From: Deltaproteobacteria bacterium
GTDB taxonomy: Bacteria; Desulfobacterota; Syntrophia; Syntrophales; Smithellaceae
Assembly: GCA_019136325.1 (NCBI GenBank)
Contig: JAGVUJ010000178.1
Coordinates: 1 to 10,555 of the forward strand
Length of the DNA: 10,555 bases
Direction: 5' to 3'
Shown here: piece by piece, positions 6,976 through 10,555 of the stretch
Numbering within the stretch: the stretch's first letter is position 1
How the letters are laid out: each line of letters starts with the position of its first letter
Program-made: the position numbers and the translations under genes
The notes under the pieces: model-generated
The model's database searches: none
Told to the model about the DNA's origin: nothing
Seen by the model: only the letters and a program-made list of their open reading frames with translations

Positions 6976-8193
6976 ATGAAAACAAGCAGCAAGACGGCAC
7001 TTCTGTTCATGCTCTATCTTTCTCAGGGACTTCCTTTCGGCTTTCAGGCGACTGCGCTCCCGGTTCTTCTTCGGGAGAGAGGTGTTTCGCTTGCCGCGAT
7101 CGGATTTGCCGGAGCGCTTGCCTTGCCCTGGCTTTTCAAACCCCTCTGGGCGCCTCTTGTAGACCGTTACTGGTCGATACGGATCGGCAAGCGCCGTTCC
7201 TGGATTATCCCTCTGCAGACCATGATGGTTCTGACTATTCTCGCGACCATTCCCGTTGCCGCGTCCGGTTCCACGGTGTCACTGCTGGTGTGTATTTTCC
7301 TGATGAATCTTTGCGCCGCGACGCAGGACATCGCCGTGGATGGATTGGCCGTTGACAGTCTTGGAACAAATGAACTGGGCCCCGGCAATGCCGCGCAGGT
7401 TGCCGGCTACAAAGCGGGCATGGTGCTGGGTGGCGGCATTCTGGTATGGTTAAGCGCGCGCGCCGGCTGGGAAGGGCTTTTTTTAACCATGGCGATTCTG
7501 GCCATCCTGCCTTTGTTTCTTGTTCTGCGCTACAAGGAAATCGAATCTCACGAAAGCGCTGCCGTTCAGGCGCCGCCGAAATTATCCGAATTTATCCGCA
7601 CTCTTTTTAAGGCTCTGCGATCGCCCGGAGCCGGCTTCTTCCTGCTTTTTATCGCCACGTACAAAATCGGGGAGGCGATGATCGATCCGATGTTCAAACC
7701 CTTTCTGGTGGATAACGGCTTTACAGCACAGCAGATCGGTTTGTGGGTCGGCACGTGGGGAATGATTGCTTCGCTGATCGGATCGGTCGCCGGCGGCTTG
7801 CTGGCGGCTCGTCTTCCAATCGTGCGCGCTCTTTTTATCGCTGCGACATTGAGATTGATTCCTCTGATCGGCGAACTCTGGCTTTCCACCGTGGCGCCCA
7901 CCACGGGACAGGTGGCGGGCGTGACCGTGGCTGAGCATTTTTTCGGCGGCATGATCACCACCGCGCTTTTTGCGTATATGATGTCTCATGTGGATAAGAG
8001 GATCGGCGCCACGCATTATACAGTGCTGGCCGCCGTGGAGGTTTTCGGCAAGTCTCCGGGAAGTTTTTTTTCGGGGTATATTGCAGAACGTATCGGTTAC
8101 ACGGGACTTTTTGCCGTAGGTGTGGCCCTGTCCGCGCTGGTATTATTACTCTATTTCCCGTTGAACAAAGACACGCAGCGGCGGCAAAAATAA
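6976..8193 (+). CDS. MFS transporter, AmpG (muropeptide permease) family
   Basis: A 405-residue inner-membrane protein with about 12 hydrophobic segments. Family signatures: SQGLPFGFQ at 16-24, KPLWAPLVDRYW (55-66) followed by GKRRSW (71-76), and AATQDIAVDGLAVD at 114-127, which is characteristic of the AmpG/acetyl-CoA-transporter branch. A second-half copy of the fold starts near YKIGEAMIDPMFKPFLVDNGF (229-249). AmpG proteins import anhydro-muropeptides released from peptidoglycan into the cytoplasm for recycling. It is shorter than E. coli AmpG (491 residues), lacking the extra C-terminal helices. The start ATG has only a weak AGAG upstream. It probably shares a transcript with glnS. The substrate is inferred from the family; no other recycling gene is near, so I give no symbol. 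Confidence 0.85.
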   Translation: MKTSSKTALLFMLYLSQGLPFGFQATALPVLLRERGVSLAAIGFAGALALPWLFKPLWAPLVDRYWSIRIGKRRSWIIPLQTMMVLTILATIPVAASGSTVSLLVCIFLMNLCAATQDIAVDGLAVDSLGTNELGPGNAAQVAGYKAGMVLGGGILVWLSARAGWEGLFLTMAILAILPLFLVLRYKEIESHESAAVQAPPKLSEFIRTLFKALRSPGAGFFLLFIATYKIGEAMIDPMFKPFLVDNGFTAQQIGLWVGTWGMIASLIGSVAGGLLAARLPIVRALFIAATLRLIPLIGELWLSTVAPTTGQVAGVTVAEHFFGGMITTALFAYMMSHVDKRIGATHYTVLAAVEVFGKSPGSFFSGYIAERIGYTGLFAVGVALSALVLLLYFPLNKDTQRRQK

Positions 8194-8209
8194 ACATATC
8201 CAATACGGC

Positions 8210-8253
8210 ATTTTGAAAAACAACTAATTGTTTTTACGGATATTTTTCAAAAT
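8210..8253 (+). terminator. AT-rich alternative hairpins after the transporter gene
   Basis: Perfect 11-bp arms ATTTTGAAAAA (8210-8220) and TTTTTCAAAAT (8243-8253). A nested 8-bp hairpin AAAAACAA/TTGTTTTT (8216-8223/8228-8235) uses the same A-run, so the two exclude each other. The nested one resembles a weak bidirectional terminator 17-24 nt after the stop codon. Confidence 0.4.
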
Positions 8254-8379
8254 CATTTTTGTCTTTAAATTTTCAACAGTTTATTTTCCAAATTCGAGAC
8301 ATTTATCAATAATTGAAACTGCCTACGTCTTTGTAAAAAAATGAGTTTTCCGGGTTTTAATTTTAAATCTAGAATTTCC

Positions 8380-8408
8380 TTGACATATAGGGCCAAATTT
8401 CTTATTTA
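8380..8408 (+). promoter_or_regulatory. Candidate sigma70 promoter of the outer-membrane protein gene
   Basis: Perfect TTGACA (8380-8385), a 17-nt spacer and TATTTA (8403-8408), with AT-rich sequence upstream. Predicted leader about 85 nt. Confidence 0.5.
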
Positions 8409-8438
8409 TTACAGCAATGAAGAGGTTGTTTTGTTCAG

Positions 8439-8458
8439 GTTTCCTTAAATGAGGAAAC
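8439..8458 (+). promoter_or_regulatory. Hairpin in the omp leader
   Basis: Perfect 7-bp arms GTTTCCT (8439-8445) and AGGAAAC (8452-8458) with loop TAAATG. It sits 28 nt before the ribosome binding site; it may stabilise the 5' end of the mRNA or bind a regulator. Confidence 0.35.
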
Positions 8459-8486
8459 ACGGTTAAGTCAAAAAATCAAATTTAAT

Positions 8487-8492
8487 AAGGAG
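8487..8492 (+). promoter_or_regulatory. Ribosome binding site AAGGAG of the omp gene
   Basis: AAGGAG directly abuts ATG 8493, which therefore cannot be used well, and is 6 nt from ATG 8499. This fixes the start at 8499. Confidence 0.75.
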
Positions 8493-8498
8493 ATGATT

Positions 8499-9128
8499 AT
8501 GAAAAAGATTTTTGCAATTTTAGTAGGTTTTATGATGTTGATGATGATTCCCGGTCTTTCTCTCGGCAGTGATGCTACACCGGCCAAACAGAAACCGGCC
8601 AAAGTTAAGAAGGCAGTAAACGTTCCTTATGTCAGTGTGATGGGCGGCGTAGCTTTCCTGACCGATAGCGATGTCAATCCTGTTATCGACACCGATACGG
8701 GCTATGCGCTTGGTGCTGCCGCCGGTTACAAAATGGGCAAATACAGAGTTGAAGGCGAAGTCGGTTATCAGAAGAATAATGTCGATGAGTGCGAATCATC
8801 GTGCCGCAGAACATCTGGCGACATCAAAGCTTATTCATTCCTGATCAACGGTTATTACGATTTCTTCACCAAGAGCGGTTTCACCCCCTTCCTCAGCGCC
8901 GGTATCGGTGTCGCCAAGGTTGACGGTGATGTGAACAGGATCGCGCACGTGGAAGACACGGCGGTTGCCTATCAGGTTGGCGCCGGTGTTGCCTATGCAA
9001 TCAATAAAGATCTTGCGGTCGATTTGAAATACCGCTACATGGATACGGTTGATGATTTCGGATTCGGAAATACCGATCCTGAATTCTCCACCCATAACGT
9101 ATTGCTGGGTCTGAGATACATGTTCTAA
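8499..9128 (+). CDS. Small outer-membrane beta-barrel protein (OmpA/OmpX-like barrel)
   Basis: 209 residues. Signal peptide MKKIFAILVGFMMLMMIPGLSLG with likely cleavage near residue 23, then a short Lys/Pro/Ala-rich stretch (26-40). The rest shows eight amphipathic strands, roughly 43-54, 66-76, 79-91, 107-121, 127-140, 153-166, 171-182 and 197-209, typical of an eight-stranded outer-membrane barrel. It ends in Tyr-Met-Phe, the C-terminal aromatic signal for BAM-dependent insertion. A loop between strands 3 and 4 carries Cys98 and Cys102 (DECESSC), which could form a disulfide. No peptidoglycan-binding OmpA domain follows. It is monocistronic, between a good promoter-like site and a strong terminator. 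Role may be structural or adhesive; not determinable here. Confidence 0.88.
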   Translation: MKKIFAILVGFMMLMMIPGLSLGSDATPAKQKPAKVKKAVNVPYVSVMGGVAFLTDSDVNPVIDTDTGYALGAAAGYKMGKYRVEGEVGYQKNNVDECESSCRRTSGDIKAYSFLINGYYDFFTKSGFTPFLSAGIGVAKVDGDVNRIAHVEDTAVAYQVGAGVAYAINKDLAVDLKYRYMDTVDDFGFGNTDPEFSTHNVLLGLRYMF

Positions 9129-9155
9129 TCGAAAGTGTCGTAATGGACATCAATG

Positions 9156-9191
9156 AAGCCGGGGGCTTTTCATCAGCCTCCGGCTTTTTTT
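9156..9191 (+). terminator. Strong rho-independent terminator of the omp gene
   Basis: A 12-bp stem with one G-U pair, AAGCCGGGGGCT (9156-9167) and AGCCTCCGGCTT (9175-9186), loop TTTCATC, then seven T (9185-9191). It begins 28 nt after the stop codon. Confidence 0.93.
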
Positions 9192-9324
9192 ATTATCATC
9201 AAAGTTTCTCACCGGGTAAAATTCCCCTCAATCAGATTTGAATAATGCATGAACGGGTGGACGATGGACGCAATGATTGTGAACAGGGGAACAGTAATAA
9301 TCTGAATGGCGGTTGGGAAAACAG

Positions 9325-9359
9325 TTTTTGATCAAAAATGTGGAGAAACGTGGAGAAAC
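9325..9359. repeat. 14-bp palindrome beside a tandem 10-bp duplication
   Basis: TTTTTGATCAAAAA is a perfect palindrome (9325-9338). Immediately after it GTGGAGAAAC occurs twice without a gap (9340-9349 and 9350-9359). Both lie downstream of the tRNA-Gln gene on its strand and might include its transcript end. Confidence 0.5.
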
Positions 9360-9395
9360 AAGATATTTTGAAAACTGCCTAAGTGCTTGATTTTA

Positions 9396-9469
9396 TGGCT
9401 GGGGAATAAGGATTCGAACCTTAATAAACGGAGTCAGAGTCCGGTGTCCTACCGTTGAACGATTCCCCA
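9396..9469 (-). tRNA. tRNA-Gln (anticodon CUG)
   Basis: 74 nt including an encoded CCA. Acceptor stem UGGGGAA/UUCCCCA with discriminator G73; D arm GUUC/GGAC; anticodon loop CUCUGAC with CUG at 9437-9435; T arm UAAGG/CCUUA with loop UUCGAAU; 4-nt variable region. U1-A72, G2-C71, G3-C70, G73 and U35-G36 are known GlnRS identity features of E. coli tRNA-Gln. One oddity is a C27-U43 mismatch at the top of the anticodon stem. A strong promoter lies upstream at 9536-9564. Confidence 0.95.
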
Positions 9470-9535
9470 GCATGGTATCTCAAAAAGCGCCTTAAGACCG
9501 GCTTGCCGCGGCGAGTCATCCTGCAAGCGGGCGTG

Positions 9536-9564
9536 AATATAATGTGATTGACATTTTATGTCAA
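9536..9564 (-). promoter_or_regulatory. Strong sigma70 promoter of tRNA-Gln
   Basis: On the minus strand TTGACA (9559-9564), a 17-nt spacer and TATATT (9536-9541), followed by a GC-rich discriminator (CACGCCCGC), as at stable-RNA promoters under stringent control. TTGACAT-AAA-ATGTCAA (9548-9564) makes a perfect inverted repeat over the -35 region. The predicted 5' leader is about 60 nt. Confidence 0.75.
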
Positions 9565-9641
9565 TAAATTTTCTTCAATAATTTTTATCTGAATATCATA
9601 AGTGAATTTGATAAGATCGGTTTTGCAGAAAAAAGGCGCTT

Positions 9642-10424
9642 TCAACCGGTGATATTGTGACGTTGCTGCTTCCGGACGATGTTGAGTAAATCATCGTTGG
9701 AAAGCAGGCCGTTTTCAATGAAGAATTCTCCGAGGGGACGCTGCATCTTTTTCTGTTTCCCGATGAGGGCGAATAACTCATAACAGGAAATATAACCGAT
9801 GCGCAGGGCGCATTCGCCGAATTTTTCATCGAATTTTCTCACTTTTAAGATGCCTAAAACATCCGGATAGGAAATCAACCGCCATGATACGGCGATCTGC
9901 CCGATCAGCGGACGCTGGCGACGTTGCCAGCAAATGGCTTCAATAAGCGTCCGCCATGAGATTAAACCGGAGTAATATAGAAACTGGCCGAGCATCAGGT
10001 TCCCCTTGGGAAAACTTCCGGCGTAGAAATGGTCATAATGCTGCTTTTTGCCTTTCGGGTTGTGCCGGGTATGCTTTTGTTCATTGTTGTAATGACGATG
10101 GTTCTGGCACGAGCTGCGTTGTTCTGGTGTAAATCCGTTGTAAGATGCCGAGCTTCCCTGCCGGATGTTTTTTGCTTCTGCAAATGAAAGGAGCTTTTCA
10201 TACGCCTGCCGCACATTGATGAATTCAGCATTCAGATCTTCGGCAAAAGCACCGAGAACCATTGCCCTGTCGGGGTGTGTGTCAAAAGCTTTTTTACGAT
10301 AAGCCGTTTTGATGCCTACCGGTTGAAGATATTTCAGGAAATCGTAGGATATTTTTATTTCCGGTCCGAAAATAGTTGCGCAGGCCTGAAAAAGTTCCGC
10401 TGAAGAGGTTTGCATCGCCGGCAT
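9642..10424 (-). CDS. J-domain (DnaJ-like) protein with four C-terminal repeats
   Basis: 260 residues from ATG 10424 (261 counting a TTG at 10427; the numbering here uses the longer form). The N-terminal part is a J domain: helix II TAYRKKAFDT leads to the HPD motif at 51-53, then a helix to about residue 83. J domains stimulate the ATPase of DnaK-type Hsp70s. A His/Asn/Lys-rich linker (about 105-133) follows. The C-terminal half has four degenerate repeats of 28-29 residues, each with a [LIF]-G start (146, 175, 203, 232) and a G-L-I-S-like turn (GLIS 154, RLIS 183, GYIS 211, GLLS 240). They resemble the N-terminal helical module of type II secretion/type IV pilus ATPases (MshEN/GspE_N). AGGA lies 9 nt before ATG 10424. 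No Gly/Phe or zinc-finger region, so not DnaJ itself. Confidence 0.8.
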   Translation of the reverse strand: MPAMQTSSAELFQACATIFGPEIKISYDFLKYLQPVGIKTAYRKKAFDTHPDRAMVLGAFAEDLNAEFINVRQAYEKLLSFAEAKNIRQGSSASYNGFTPEQRSSCQNHRHYNNEQKHTRHNPKGKKQHYDHFYAGSFPKGNLMLGQFLYYSGLISWRTLIEAICWQRRQRPLIGQIAVSWRLISYPDVLGILKVRKFDEKFGECALRIGYISCYELFALIGKQKKMQRPLGEFFIENGLLSNDDLLNIVRKQQRHNITG

Positions 10425-10456
10425 CAATCAGATTCCTTTGGAAAGTTGATGATTAT

Positions 10457-10485
10457 GAAATAGCAACATGCCGCGGAATTTTCAA
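10457..10485 (-). promoter_or_regulatory. Candidate promoter of the J-domain gene
   Basis: On the minus strand TTGAAA (10480-10485), a 17-nt spacer and TATTTC (10457-10462), giving a leader of about 25 nt. The -10 is weak. I see no gene between here and the window end. Confidence 0.35.
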
Positions 10486-10555
10486 GAAAAAAACCGAGCG
10501 AAGAAATTAATTTTTATGATTTTCTGTCGGCAAATTCAAAGGCGAACGGATGATT

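Larger units (their letters stand above)
8194..8498 (+). other. AT-rich intergenic region and omp leader
   Basis: No gene in these 305 nt. It holds an AT-rich inverted-repeat pair right behind the transporter (8210-8253), a candidate promoter (8380-8408), a leader hairpin (8439-8458) and the omp ribosome binding site (8487-8492). Confidence 0.6.

Noticed and set aside
10104..10120. Sigma54-like TGGCACG
   Set aside because: The downstream TTGC element is not at the required spacing, and the site lies inside the J-domain gene on the opposite strand.
9642..10424. c-di-GMP binding by the MshEN-like repeats
   Set aside because: The repeats are short and degenerate, and I do not see the long conserved ligand-binding motif.

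Overview
The window looks like chromosomal backbone of a Gram-negative bacterium, most likely a deltaproteobacterium (Desulfobacterota, possibly Syntrophales-like). This is an inference from gene content: an eight-strand outer-membrane barrel, an AmpG-type muropeptide transporter, a CspA-type cold-shock protein, a J-domain protein of a kind I associate with that group, and an acyl-CoA synthetase. I could not run a database search. I see no phage, transposase, CRISPR or defence genes.

Left part (minus strand, 1-3870): an AMP-forming acyl-CoA synthetase whose start codon and catalytic motifs are unusual; cspA with a long leader containing a terminator-like hairpin and a 3' region with a row of hairpins; then a two-gene unit in which a HlyIII/PAQR membrane protein is followed, after 3 nt, by an alpha/beta hydrolase.

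Middle part (plus strand, 3870-8200): a divergent intergenic region with two operator-like palindromes and a GC-rich hairpin cluster; a secreted protein of unknown function; a 14-bp-arm hairpin; glutaminyl-tRNA synthetase (glnS); and an AmpG-like transporter 73 nt behind it, probably co-transcribed.

Right part (8200-10555): an AT-rich leader with a good promoter-like site; a small outer-membrane beta-barrel protein ending in a textbook rho-independent terminator; a minus-strand tRNA-Gln(CUG) with a strong sigma70 promoter; and a minus-strand J-domain protein carrying four degenerate 28-29-residue repeats.

Functional links: GlnRS and its substrate tRNA-Gln(CUG) both lie in this window, though not adjacent. 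The HlyIII-hydrolase pair may act together on membrane lipids. The points most worth a second look are the acyl-CoA synthetase (displaced start, lost catalytic lysines), the cspA leader hairpin, and the J-domain/repeat architecture. I do not see a convincing new multi-gene system.
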